A stretch of 64,000 nt of DNA from Dasyornis broadbenti (taxonomy: Eukaryota > Chordata > Aves > Passeriformes > Dasyornithidae). The stretch is from positions 101,317 through 165,316 of the forward strand of contig VZRN01004506.1 in NCBI GenBank assembly GCA_013397935.1, written 5' to 3'. Both the position numbers and the translations under genes were made by a program. Each line of letters opens with the position of its first letter. Within the stretch, counting starts at the first letter, position 1. The notes below the pieces were generated by a model, which saw only the letters and a list, made by a program, of their open reading frames with translations, made no database searches and was not told where the DNA came from. Positions 1-13,200 of the stretch are shown in pieces.

Positions 1-3000
1 CCCCCCCCCTGAATTCCAGCAATAATAAGGGAATTGACAGTGTCCATTATTTCCCTTCCCACTTCATAACCATATAAAACTATTTCTTCTCTATATGAAG
101 TGCCAGTTTTTCCCCCACCTTTGGATTCCCATTTTATTCAGCTTTTTCTTCAAGGGTGTGCCAGGAAAAGAGCTTTACAAAGGATGTAGTAAACAGACAT
201 TTCTTTTTCTTTCTCATTTTCTTGCCCAGCTCAAGACCCACATCTCCCTAATGCTCCCAGGCACTGGGTAAAACATTTGTTGCCTCTGTCCTCAGATGTA
301 TATGCAGGACAGGACTTTTACAGGTGGGCTTCAGCTGTCCCTGTCAAGTGACTGCTCTCTGGTGACCGAGAGCCCGGTCACCGAGCTTCTGGTTTCTCTC
401 CTGCCAGCTCTTGCATATATGCATGCCTCCTGTAAATTTTTAATGACTTAGCTCGAGCAGAGGTTTGTTCTTGGTGTTGAGTTAATTTGCCAGGCTGAGG
501 TTAAAATGAGTTTACCTATCTGATGTGATTGAAATGAGTTTATAAAGATTAGGAGCAGTTGCTCTTGAGTATTTAGCTTTTTAGAGATGGAATATTTGCA
601 GGGAAAATTGGATCGGGCTTGTGACACTGGAAGCAGGCAGAAAATGAAATGTATCCCCTAGGAGTATAACTTCCCTTGCATCCTTTTAGTACTGTGGAAA
701 ATGGATTAATGCATGACACAAGTAATTAAAATTCACTTTTTAAAGTCTGTTAAGTATGTGATTCTGCTATGAAGAGAGCCTGGCTGACCACAGGGTGCAA
801 CTTTACACTATTATCAAGCCCTTATGTCTTCCAGCCGGTCCAGTGCCTGCTTTGAGCCTGCAAAGTGCTCCAAACATGTACAATCTGAAAAGCAAGCCCT
901 GAGAATTTCAGTTTGGGCATCATAAATAAGGGATTTGGCCTTTATCTTTCCTTGCTTCAGATATTCATTTGCAGAAAGAGGACTACACGATGCCCTGAAG
1001 GACTGCTGTGAAGGTAAAATACGAGTATCAGGGTTCTGTCACTTCAGTGCCACAGATTCTTCATTTTCTCCTGTCATCTTCCCAGGAGAAAGCTAATACG
1101 TTTTGTATTTATTAACGTGATATGTGGTAAATGAGAGCCAAGAGTGACATAATGAATAGTAAAAATATGCTTAAAAAATAAGGCGGGGGGAAGGCAACTA
1201 AGTCCAAACACTTATTATCATTTTGGACCATATTTCAGCATGCTGAGTGAGCTGTTCATCAAAAAACAGCAGAGACCTTGAGAAAAGATTGTTAATAAAT
1301 GCAGAGATACAAATGTGAGGTTCTGAGTTTCTGTTCCTCTTTGTTACATTTTCTTTTGTGTGTTTGCATGGTTGGCAAGACTCGATTTCACACCTGGACT
1401 TGGGTCACGTCATTCAAACAGTAATTCCTTGATGTTTGTAGAGTTTACTTCAATGAGTATGGTACGCACCATGAGAGAACATTCCAGGCTCAGCAACCTG
1501 TGGGTTGCTGTTGCTGGAGAGTGCAACAGTTTGGTCTGATTGCAAAGTTAAGTTTGCCCTCTGGACTAAATGTTACACAGTGTGGGCACTGAAAGGCTTG
1601 CAGGATTTAAAGCTATGGTTACAGTGTATAGGGTGTGAAAGGTGCAGGACTGTTGGCAGAAAGAAGTGCTGGTTACTGAAAGTAGCAAGTATGTGTCCTG
1701 AAAAGACCACATTTCTTCCTCTAAACAATCCTGACGTTCCAGATACTTCTCCTTCATCCTCTAGGCCTTGGAAATGCACGGGGACATTATAAACAGTGTG
1801 TACGCCTGAAGTCTCTGCTTCCATCCCCTTTCTCTTACAGTAATTCATAACCTAAGTGGATTAAGCACCTGATTCCTCTGAGAGGTGTGCTGAGAGCTGA
1901 CATCCAGTGCAGGTGTTGCTGCTGCCTGGTTTTGGGTTGGTTACACTTTTATTGCCAGCATCTTCTTCCTCAGGGGACTTGATCAAGGACAAAGACTACC
2001 CTAACAAAAGAGAAAAAAAAAAAAAATCAGCGGGCCAGGGTGTTAAAGGGTCATCTTTGAAGCTCCAGTATGATGTATTGACGCATGATGACTGATGGGG
2101 GATTCCTGAATTTATTTGCATGCAGGTAGCAAATGTACCCCAGAAAAAATTTCAAAGTATGTCTGGTTTATGGTTATGGATGGTTGTGACAAAAAAAATT
2201 ATGAACAGTATCTTTATTAAAGTAGTGAAGTACCAGGATCCAATACTTTCAGTCTCCAAGTTGTCTTGCCGCAGTCCTATTAAATGATTTTTAATGTCCT
2301 GTTGGGTGAGAATTTCTTAGGAAAAAGCCATGATTTGCTTCCTTGAGGAGTTAAATAGTGGTGGTGTTTGTTGAGGTAGTAGATTCCTCACCTGTTGACA
2401 GCATTTCCATGGTGGTCTTCATCATAACATAATGACCCTGTTGTCCCTTGGTAAGAAAGGGAGAGATGAAGTTCTTCCATCCTTTTATGCTGTTGATTTC
2501 GGTTTCTCCCTTTCCCCTGTGATTCAGGCGTTAAAGGCTCCTGGAGGATGCCTGCAGAGGCATCATCTGCTTCATCATACAAACTGACCTGTGGCTTTTT
2601 TATTAAGGTACTGTGCATGTCTTAAAGCAAATCACAGTGCCATTATGTGATTTAATCTGCTGTTCTGAAGTCCCTTCTGAAACAACGACTCCTTTTTTAA
2701 AGTCTGTGTGTGTTTATGTGATGCTTCTTCCTCCCTTTTGTAGGGGAGTAAGTTGGTAGCTTTCTTATAATTTCTGCTGGAAACTGGTGTTGGTTCATTG
2801 TTTTTTTTGTTGTTTGTTTTTTTCTGTTTGCTGCTCTCATGTTCTTTCCTCCTCATTCTCTTCATTCTTACAGAAGGGGTAATGAACAAATTATTAGCAC
2901 TTATTCTTGGGACTGTACTCCTATTTTAGTTCAAAGCACAGGTTGTTGGTTCAGGGTACAACAAGGGAAACAAGTGCATTAAAGGCAGTTTTCTCCCAAC

Positions 3001-4121
3001 TTCTTCCACATTTTGTTTTCCAGTTACAATAACAAGAGTGGTATGGGTATTAAAGGAAAAAATGGATTAATTGCTATGTTTATGGCTAACATTTCCAAAT
3101 ACTTACTAGTCCAAAGCTGTTATGCTGCTGAAAAACTAAGGACTCGCCCCCATTCCTTAGTTTCATGTTCTAGAGCCTTGATGGAGAGACCATCAGACAC
3201 TTCATAACAAAGGGAAATAAAATCTACTCCTATTTTTTGAGGGCTGAATGCTGTCAGTAAGACAGGCTGCCAGGAGCTGAAAGGTGTTAGAAAAGAGAAG
3301 AAAGAAAAAGCAGAATTAATGCTTCTCTTTTTGTAAGAAGATTTGACAGATGACATCCAAAGGAGAAGACTTCAAATGAAACCAATGCAACAGAAATACT
3401 GCTGTGTAATTACAGATTTTGCGGAGTTGAGCAACTCCCTGCTAATCACATTTAATTAATATAACCCAGTTGCAAGGTGATTTATCGGTGATTTGCAGAG
3501 GTGTGTAAGATCAGAACGACTGGTTTTCTCTTCTCTATAACCGATCCACTGTGTAGTCAGTTTTTATAAAATCATGCAAATCCATCCTAAAGCAGAATGG
3601 GCACAGTGGATCAGGAGGTTTTGGGAATTTTCTGTAACTCTTGGAAGTGTCTGATTTGGCCTTTCCTTCTGCAAGGGCAAGATTTTAGTCTCATGTTACC
3701 TTTTGCATGGCAGTAGATCCAGTACACACTCATTATTACTTGTATGTTCGGTTGCCTTTTGACTGCTGTGGTACAACAGTTTTAGACGTTCATTTGCTTT
3801 TCTGTGCTGTACAGGGCATTCAGGGCACTACATTTGGAGAGCATATTCTGGTATTTTGTTGATATGTGATTTGTTTGGGGCAGTCATGTGCCTGGAAACT
3901 GTTCCAGCAGAGATGAGTGGAAGTGTTTCTGGAACTCTAGAGTAGAAGAAGAGGTGGCTGAGAATCATGAACTTGTTAATGAAGGAATAAAACAAGTACA
4001 TTCATATTTGTGTGAAACAGACTGCTGGAGATGATTTAACATCGTACATAATCCATTTTTTCCAAACTGTACTATACTTGTTACTCGTTTTGGTTTTCAT
4101 ATGTATTTTTTTTTCCTTCAG
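1..4121 (+). other. 5' flank or first intron of BLTP1, no coding sequence
   Basis: AT-rich sequence with no protein-coding exon that I could support and no GC-rich promoter-like island. It contains a possible 5' UTR exon (961-1013), a perfect 8-bp-stem hairpin (1491-1510) and an A-rich run near 2011-2024. The pyrimidine tract ending at 4121 is the 3' splice site of the start-codon exon, so at least the part next to it is intron. Confidence 0.7.
961..1013 (+). other. BLTP1: possible 5' UTR exon of BLTP1 (53 nt)
   Basis: Preceded by a good pyrimidine tract (tttatctttccttgcttcag) and followed by a consensus-like donor (aag then gtaaaa). If spliced to the exon at 4122, the frame of the main start codon runs back to a TGA at 996-998, so the start at 4155 would be closed upstream. 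The exon contains a two-codon upstream ORF, ATG CCC TGA, at 990-998. No transcript evidence is available, and the signals could be coincidental. Confidence 0.3.
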
Positions 4122-4154
4122 TTCTATAGGTGCTGGTGCAAAAACATTGTAGCA
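4122..4154 (+). other. BLTP1: end of 5' UTR, start-codon exon
   Basis: The stretch between the 3' splice site (ttttttttccttcag ending at 4121) and the start codon. The context GCAATGG has G at -3 and G at +4, a strong initiation context. There is no in-frame stop in these 33 bases, so the start choice rests on the match to the known family N-terminus. Confidence 0.75.
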
Positions 4155-4251
4155 ATGGATCAAAGAAAAAATGATAGTTTTGTCCCAAGTATCACACAGC
4201 TGGAAGACTTCCTGACAGAACATGACTCCAACGTGGTTTGGCTGTTAGTAG
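4155..4251 (+). CDS. BLTP1: BLTP1 coding exon 1 (start codon, first half of membrane anchor)
   Basis: Residues 1-33. Starts MDQRKNDSFVPSITQLEDF and ends inside the hydrophobic run NVVWLLV, leaving in phase 1 at donor gtaagg. The helix that anchors BLTP1 in the ER begins here and is completed by exon 2. The start is chosen by family match and strong initiation context. Confidence 0.95.
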
Positions 4252-7200
4252 GTAAGGTTAACCTCTTCTGTTTTGGTTAAATTTCTTTTCTAATACCATA
4301 ACAAAGGATTAGCACGACAGTCAGCTACAATAACTTCTTCATACCAGTGTGTACCTACCTGCCATTTCATATGATGTAGTTTGGAAAGTGATCTACAGAC
4401 TATGGTGTTTAATGACACAGCTTCCAGACTAAATTGTGAGCCACAAGGAGCCTTTAAACCAAGCTGTCATGTAGTCAGTTATGAGCTGGATTTGTAAATG
4501 TGTCTGATTTAGCCATGCTAATTTTTTTTTATAACATTGGTGCTATTGCTTCTATTTGTGAAGGTACTTTTATTTTCCTAATCTATAAACAAGTGGATCA
4601 AGGACAGCAAAATAAATACCAAGTTTTACTCAGGTCTGGGTGAGAATACTACAAGTGTGCAGTGAATTCAGCCTTTTACAGAGGTAGATAAAGCCTGCTT
4701 TTCAGCCTTGACTCTTGGACTTGGAGTGAGGGGCAGCACAGGAACAACTTTTTCACTTTCATTTCTGACAGGTGAAAGCAGTCTCTTGGCTATTGACATA
4801 CTGGAATTATTTTTCAGTAGGAATTTGATAGAAAGGACAAATTAAAGAGAAAGGACATAGGTAAATTAGCTGAAGGTGCTTCCTGTTTGTTATTTATCTC
4901 ACTTTCAATGTGTTGAATGGAAAATTTGTACTCAACATAGAGTTCTCTGCATAGTCAAGATGAAAACAGGGAAAGTCACTGATAGTAACTCATGGTAAAA
5001 CATGGAACAGATGCAAATAGATCTGAGAAGTCTGTCTTTACAAGCTGTGACTTACTTCCTGTTATGAGGTTTGGATAGAAACACATTCAAGTGATGTTTA
5101 TTAACTGACCCAGTTTCAACCAGCCTTTCCTCATTTGCTTTTATCTGCTGACCTATGGCATCCTGTTATGAGAGTACATAAAAAGATATCAGTAATTTCC
5201 CCCCCTGAATGCTGAAACAGCTAACTATTGGTCTCAGTAAAAGGTGATTAAATAAATGAACATGCTCCTCAAAGAGCTGTTGCTCACTTCTGGAATAAAA
5301 ATCACATGCACTAAAACTTTCAAAGTGTAATTTCCAAATAGCTCTTTCAGTGAAGAGGCTTTTAAAGTCACAAATTTAATAATGAAATTAATGGATTTTA
5401 TGGGATTTGGTGAGGGCAAAGGCTACAATTTGTGGCAGAGGTGAGACTAGTGGCAAAGGTAGTGGATCATTATTGGAAACTGCACTGGTTTCCTGATTTT
5501 TCTCAGTGTGTTGTCACCTTCAGGGGGCACCTTCTTCACTTCAGGTATCTAGCAGTGTCTAGTTGAACTTCAGTCTCAAATTAAGCTTTATTTCTGGAAT
5601 GGACCCTCAGAGTGTGAGTTCATCCCACCTTTCTCTCTCCCCACAGAGGACCAGCAGTGGGGAGTTAAATACTGTTCTTGGAGTGTGCCCTTCCCTCAAT
5701 GCCAGCTGTAGTTTGTTTCCTGGGATGTAGCTTTCACCCTCCCCACTCTTCTTGTGTAATCACCCACACAGATTTGGTTTGTTTAACGTGTCAAGCAGCT
5801 TACTGCCCGAGGGTATGAGCTGCTTAAATTTTGGTCACACTGGAGTCATTTTCCAGTAAGGAAACCACAAAGTCATGGGAGTCATTTTCACCTTCTCTTT
5901 CTCGTTCAAAAAAGCATTGTTATGAAGCTGTGAAGTATCCCTCTGAAATATGAAAAAGTAAATGAACAGGTTTTTTTTTAACCTATTTTGGTTTTTTTTT
6001 TTTGAGTAATCTTTTGCACTCTCTTCAAAGTGAAGGCGCTGTGCCCCTATCCCTGTCTTCACTTTAGATTTCCCATAAAACGGACAATAAATCTGTGATT
6101 TTTAGCATAAATGAAAAACTTCTATTACAAAGTTCAAGTTTTTTCCTGCTCTTCTTTGGGTGAAACAGAATGGTAATTATCAGTAAAGTGAATTAGAACT
6201 AGTCCTTTCCTTGGCATTGCCATTCCTTTTGGGTTTGTCCTTCTGGAAGCTTTGAGAACCCTTATAGTTAGAAATAGGTTACTAGCTCTTAATCAACTAA
6301 AGTAAAAATTACTTTAGGGATTAGCAGACCTAATTTTTTTTTTTTTTTTTTGAAAACCTGTTTCTCATTGGATTGCTATTTCCTTTTTTTCCCTATCAAA
6401 TTCCATGCTTGAACTGTTGAGATATGAGCTAACCCAAGGGCTGGTACATTTCTCTCAGGATGCAGCACCTTAGGAAATGGTTTAATGATAACGTTGTTTC
6501 CTATGATAATATATGAAAGACAAGAAATTTAAGTTACAGCTGACAATTTGGAGAAGAGTAGGGAAGAGATGTATTAGGACTTTGGTGGTGTTACGGTTTT
6601 TTAGGGTGTTCTGAAATAAAAGTCTATGTGGGATAATGTGTGTTACTCTTCCATCTATGTAATTGAACTTCTTAAATGATGAGTGATGTAATGAAATATG
6701 TGGTACCTTCTGCAGGTCCTCTGGGAGGACAGTTTTTTTTTTTATATTGGGGAATGCAAGAGCAGTGAACAATCTGTATTTTTCTAGACTTCCCATTTCC
6801 CCTTTTTCTCCCCATCTCTTCATGCCCTTGTCACACCGTTTCTCTGAAAACTCCCATTAAAGTGTCCCATTAGTTTCAAATTTTTTGGAGAACAGGAAGA
6901 ACACTGCTCTGCCTTGTAATCCTAATAGGTAAGGTTTTTATCTGGGTCAGTGTACTTTAAAAAATGCTTTAATTAATTGTAATCTTTCAACAGCAACAAT
7001 ATTGTCCTGTGGATGGATTATCTACCTAACTTACTATAATTCCCGGAACATTGGACTTATCTTAACATTGGTTCTTAACAGATTGTATAAACATGGCTAC
7101 ATACATATTGGTAAGTTATGATTAATATAATGCCACTCTCTGGCTGCTGCTTTTTATTATTCCTCAATTTGCTAAAAAGCTGCAGTAAAGTCAGTGTTCC

Positions 7201-10200
7201 TTTGTTAGATTAATTTGAAAATGTTCAGTATGGAGTGGACTCAAAGTAGCGACTCAAGCCTTGAGTCCCTGCTCCAGCACTGTCCTTGCTTTCTAAATAA
7301 GCTGTCAGAACAACTAATCACAAGTTGATCCATACTGGGACTGTGATGTGTGGAATTGATACTGGCTAGAACATTTTGCATCACAATTCATTAGCTTTTT
7401 ATTAAAATATTTTATACGTTTTTGCATAAAACAGGTCAGTACAAATCACTTGGGCATTCACCCACTTACAGAAATATCTGGTGCTGAGTCACAGAGGGCT
7501 GTAGCCCACAACCTCACTGATCACACTTTTAATTTTCTTTCACTTACTCCTCTGCCTTCCTCTGTCTGCTTCAGAGAATAGCAATGACTTTTAGTTCTGG
7601 ACTTTTTCTGCAACTCTTCATGATAAAATGTAGTGGAAACTTAAAACCAAAAAATCCCACCCCCAGCTGGCCTGCCAGAGACACCCTTGCAATTCATTTG
7701 CTTATGTCCTCAAGAATCTAAGAACTGTATTCCAAACCATCTCCAAATCCAGCTTTTTCAAGAGCAGTATAAAAGAAATCCCTACTGGCTCTTACATTTG
7801 ATCTATAGGCTTTTATTAAAATTTCTCTGTGAAATTGCCATGAAGTGGTCATATAGTGCTAAGTAGGTAGTATTCTTTGTAAACCTCATCATTAAGTAGA
7901 ACATAACATCAATTAAATCCCATGATTTATAGCTTGGTTTTAGATGTTTAATGTTGATTTTTATTTTTAGGTTTTTTAAGCTATGGTTTACTTAACTTTC
8001 TGTGGGTGAGATGAAAAGCCTTTGGAAAAATCTGGGCTATTGCATTACCTGCTGGTCTTTTCAGGCTTATTAATCCTTCCTGCTGTAAACATAATTTATC
8101 ATAATAATTGGACCAAAATCCTTATAGCCATTTAAAATTTTTAGAAATAGTCCATCGGGAATCTTTATTTCTCTGATTATGGTCTTGCGCACAATGGCTT
8201 GAAACTTTAAATGTTCCAAACAGCTTTTCTAGCTCTTTTCACGAGCTTTGCAAAGCACCTGGATGTTTCTGAGTGACTCATGTGCCTCAGGGGCTTGGTT
8301 GTATTGTTGGGTGGTACCAAACCCAGAATCCTTTAGTTGTGTACTCTGTGTTGTGTGTTCTCAATCTCTGACTTCCCTTCTAAGGAAAAACTCAAGATAC
8401 CCAGTTAACCCATTTCAGATAATTGAATGCTATATTCTCTCTGTTCACAAGATCAACAACTTCAGGCTAATAGACACTTCTTTTTCTATAATTAGGTTCC
8501 TTTTCCTTCTCTGTGCTGTCTGGGAAAGTCATGGTGCGTGAAATCTATTTCATCACAGAGGACATGTCCATCAGGTACAGATTTCCAAGGGAGTCCCCCT
8601 TCTAAATAAGGCTTTTAAAGATATGTCTAAATAGCACAAATCAAAATGTAGTCTTAGAAATGAGCAGTGTGCTTATAAGTGTTAGACTGTCTCTTTTGGT
8701 GGTAGTGTTTAATGCTCCTACATACTTGTTAGCTTGTTTGCTGCTTTAGCCTTATCATTTGGAAGTGAGTGCTGGATAAGATTGTAGTTATCCTTAATAT
8801 GTGTCCAATAAACCACTTCAGAGTGTGAAGGAAATCTGATTTTTCATTTACGTCTTTGACTCCCTCATGCTCCTGCCCCTAAGTCTGGAAGATTCGTGTT
8901 GCCCAAGTAGTTGGCATTTATTTACTGGGATTCAAAATAATTTGTTTTGTCAACTGCATGCCAGCAAATCATATGCAGTTTTGAATCCTGGTGTCAGATT
9001 TGGAAAGCCTTGAGAAGGCAATGGATGTGGGGTTTTTTATGAGTTTCAGCTAAAGCAGGAATTGTGTAATACATTGTATGCTGTAATGCTTTGTGCTTTC
9101 ATGTTGCTTGTACACTGCTGCAGATCTCTGCACAGACTGCAGGATGTTGGATTGTCACTCTCTCAGCTTCTGTTTTATTCCATTTTATTTGCTTTAGAAT
9201 TCAAGATGGATTTATCATATTTCGCTGGTGGAAAATGTACAACCCTAAGCAGAAGCAGCACGGTAGGTTTCCCAAAAAGGTTTCAAAGTTTGAATTTACA
9301 GGTAGCTGACAGAAACACACTTTCTCTGCACAATCACAGACATGCAATTGCTTTGTTAATATTTACCTGAAGTACATTGGATCCTCAGAAGGTATGGATT
9401 TGTTCAGTGGTTGCAAAGTAGATGAAATAAATACAGGATTCATTATCAGGGACATGAACTCTTCTTGAGACAAACCATTAATCTTAATAGTAGCCTTCAT
9501 TAGCTGCAGTCCAAGCATAATTGTCTCTGTATTGAAGTTGATAACTATGATGAATAGATATGTCTTATGTTCTGGAAGTGATTTTAGTTTCTGTGTTTCA
9601 GTGAGTGTTGTGCTTTCAGTATTTTCACCAAAGTGTTACAGTAAGGGATGTTCTTTAGTGTTTGACAAGCCTGTGTCTTGATGACATCTGTGGTTACAGA
9701 AGTGGGGAAGTGTGAAAAATGAATTTATTTTTCTTCCTTATCCTTGACTGAAGATGGATGATTAACACAGATGTAAGAGATTAGTTGTATCTGCAAAAAA
9801 CACAGTGAGAAAGTCTAAGTAGCCCGGGGCTGTGTGCTTAATAATTTATAGGATTAGAATCTTGTTGAATTAGACTTGGGTCCTGCCTCTCTTGACTTTT
9901 GGAGCCATCACAGCTCCATTGTTCATTTAACAAGGTCCAGAAATGTCAGCTATCTACAGTTGAGTACTGTAATTGAGAGAGGGTCATTGAACTTTGGAGA
10001 GCTTTTTTTTCCCCCACCTTGCTTTTGGAAGTGGCTTCTGATGGTGTGAAGCCTCTTAGACTTGTCAGCAAGCTTGTAGAGCTGTTGCTGTGTCAGTATC
10101 ACCTCAACAGCGGCAACAGCGCTGCATGCAAAATCAGTCAGGTGATTTGTGAGACACTACTCTGTGCACTGATATGAGTTTGGAAGAGCTGCTCATTTCT

Positions 10201-13200
10201 TTTTACTCAGGCACTGCTCAGCCTCTGAGGTGGTAGGGTACAATTCAAATTCTTTATACCGTGAAAACATCGTTCAGAAAGTGGAACCTAGTTGTAGAGT
10301 TAATTAGATTTTCCAACTACAGGTTACTGTCCAACAGGTTTTCATAGAATTGTCTTCATCTGCTAGTTAAAACATATTTCTCTAGTGGCTCACAGAATGG
10401 AAAAGTAAATTGAATTTAATGCGATGCGGATGGTTGTCTGTCCTCTATGGTGGCAGTTTTTGCTTGGCAATATTGCAAGGCTTTAAGGCTTTCTGCTCAC
10501 ATTTAAGGCTGTGTGATTAGTGGACAAATAATCCAAGTAACCACAGAAGTTAGAGGTGTACTGGTCTGACAACAAAGTAACGTGACTAAAATGCTCTTGA
10601 AGTGTTAAATCATACTTGAGAGGGCTTGAGAGGAAGGTTTGTACATACTTGAGAAACACAAGTGTTTTAGGAACAAAACCAAAGCTGGAAGATCATGTTG
10701 CGGATGGGGCACACCCCAATGACTTGGCTTAGGTGTCACAGCACATTATCAGTTTTCACATTGCAAAACGATCTGGTAGTTACTTGTACATAACCTGCAT
10801 AAAATGCTTCTTTCAATCATTTAATATTATAACATCCAGGTCTGTTTGTCTCTTTCTCCTCACCATTTTTTTTTCTTCTTTTCTGAAAGTGTTTTAGGCA
10901 ATCAAATTGATCTGTGGAGGTCAAATCTTATTTTTGTTATTAGGAAAAAGAGATACTTGTCTCTTTAAATCCCCTTTAAAGAAATGAATTAGTACATATG
11001 ATTTCATTTAGTTTATGAAGTCTAATGTTTGCCTCCAGGAATTGAAAAATTACATTTATTTGTGTTCTTGATGATACTGAGATCTCCTGGGTGAGCTGTT
11101 GTATATCCTGATCTTTGTCCGTGTCATTCTTTGCCTGTGTCTTATTGATTCTAGTTAACATTGGCAACAAATGGATTTGATGGTGCTTTTATGAAAACAG
11201 GAAGGAACTGAAACTGGCTCATTAACTTTTCTCTGTCTCCTGTTCAAGAAAACTATGATGTCAATGTGTTCTGGAAACTTCCTTTTTATATATATTTATA
11301 ATTATATAGAAATTTCTGGTACTTTAGGTGTGATGGGTAAAAGGTGGGTTGCTGTTGTTGAGATAGTGTTGCAGAGATGTGTAATTTTGGGGAACAGATG
11401 AGTTTGTTATCAAATAGGATGTATTGAATCAAGCAGGTGTCTCTAAGCCTTGGCTCTTGGGTATCTGCATTTGTTCTTTTGACACTGACCACAAGGTGTT
11501 TGCTCTGAGTTTTTAATTTCTCGTTTCTTTGGGAAATGTTGCCTTCAGTTTGTACCCCCTGAGTTACGGATTGGGGACTGCTGTAATAACCATTGATTCT
11601 TCAGCTACTTGAAGTCTGTTTGACTTAGAAAGACCAGATGAGGTTTTTGGAGCAGCTCAGGTCTCCTGAGTCAATGTGTAACGGGCACTCTTTCAACTGG
11701 GTAATTAGGGGGAAGTGGTGCGAGCTTTTCCCTCACATTAACTGCATAATTAGGTCATACTTTCTGAGGCAAAAGTATGTCAAAGTATGTCAAGTCAGCT
11801 CTGTATATGATCAGCAGATGTTAAAATAGGGCTTAAGGATCAGAGAGCCTGATATAACAGTTGAAATTTTAAATTTGTGAAAATGTTGTCTGATTGTCAA
11901 AAATGAGTATGATCCTGTTAGTTCTGCGTATTAATGTTTTCTGTTTCTCTGTGAAAGAAAGCTTTTTCCCACTTCAGGCATGCTGTACCAGAGGGCTTGT
12001 CTAGAAAACCATTTGTGTTTTGAGATTGATATGATCTCAGTGACATCTGTGCTAAAAAGCAGGAGTTTTCACCCAGGCTTCTGTACTGTACATCAAGAGG
12101 GATATTTGTTTGTTTTCATATATGAGACTGAAAAACTTCATTTACCATTTTGTACAGCTTCTGTCAGGATTTATTTTTGGAGTGTGACCTAGGGGTGAAA
12201 TGCCTTTCAGGTTTAACATTTTGTATGCAACGGTCTTATTTGCCAAATTTTACTGCTTTGCTTACAATGCTGTTATTATTTTGTGAGTTTTTTGCTGCTT
12301 TTTAGTGTGCACTTCAGCAGCTGTTCACTACTGTGTGGATCAGTTTTACAAAATGCACATATTTGAGAAACTGTAAATATTCCAAGGGATTGTTGAAGTA
12401 GAATTAGAAACCCTTTTCCTACTGTTTCTTCAGATCCAAAGGCAGAAACACGACTCTATATTATGGTGAATGACTTTGAATTTCACGTGTACAACCGCTC
12501 TGAGCTTTATGGACAACTTCAAGAATTGTTTGGCTTGGATCCCACGATAATTCCAGCAAAGAAAGATGATGAGAGAGCACAAGTAAATGGGAGGCAGAGA
12601 ACACACACTAATCTTGAAAGGTAAATAATTATTCATTTTGCTGTTTTGTCAATGCTTCGTTCTGCAGAGTGCTGAACTAATCGGGTAATGTTTTGTTAAC
12701 GTGTGCTCTGAAGGCCAAAAAGGGAAGCACAGCTGAGAGAAATGGCACTGACAAGCCTGACAGTCTGAATCTTTTTCCTTTCCTCAGACTTCCTACCAAT
12801 AATAATTAAAAAACACAGCCAAACAAACCAAGCAGTCTTGTTTAATGATCAGAGGCAGGTTGAAAAATCTATTTGAAATACAGTGTGGAGAGGAAGCGTG
12901 TGTTGAAGAGGATTATGCTGGCAGAATAATAATGGTTTTGCTCAGTAGAAGTAACAGCTGCTCAAGACATTGAATAGGCAAAATGTCAGGATCTATATGG
13001 TCTTGTGCAGAGCTACACAAACTTTCTTCTCTTAATTAATGGTTTTGGGGTACCCTGGAAAACATGGTGTGGGTATATAAGGAGTTCTACATGGCTTGTG
13101 TGTAGTGCGGTCAGACATTCAATAATCAGCCTCTCTTTGGGCAGAATCGCACCAGACTGATTTACTGTCAGGAGCAGCAAAGATCTAATGAGTCTTGAGT

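Noticed and set aside
1505..1848. Overlapping open frames on both strands upstream of the gene
   Set aside because: Short, overlapping, no splice or family support.
1..4000. Search for a CpG-island promoter
   Set aside because: The region is AT-rich with few CpG; the promoter probably lies upstream of the window.
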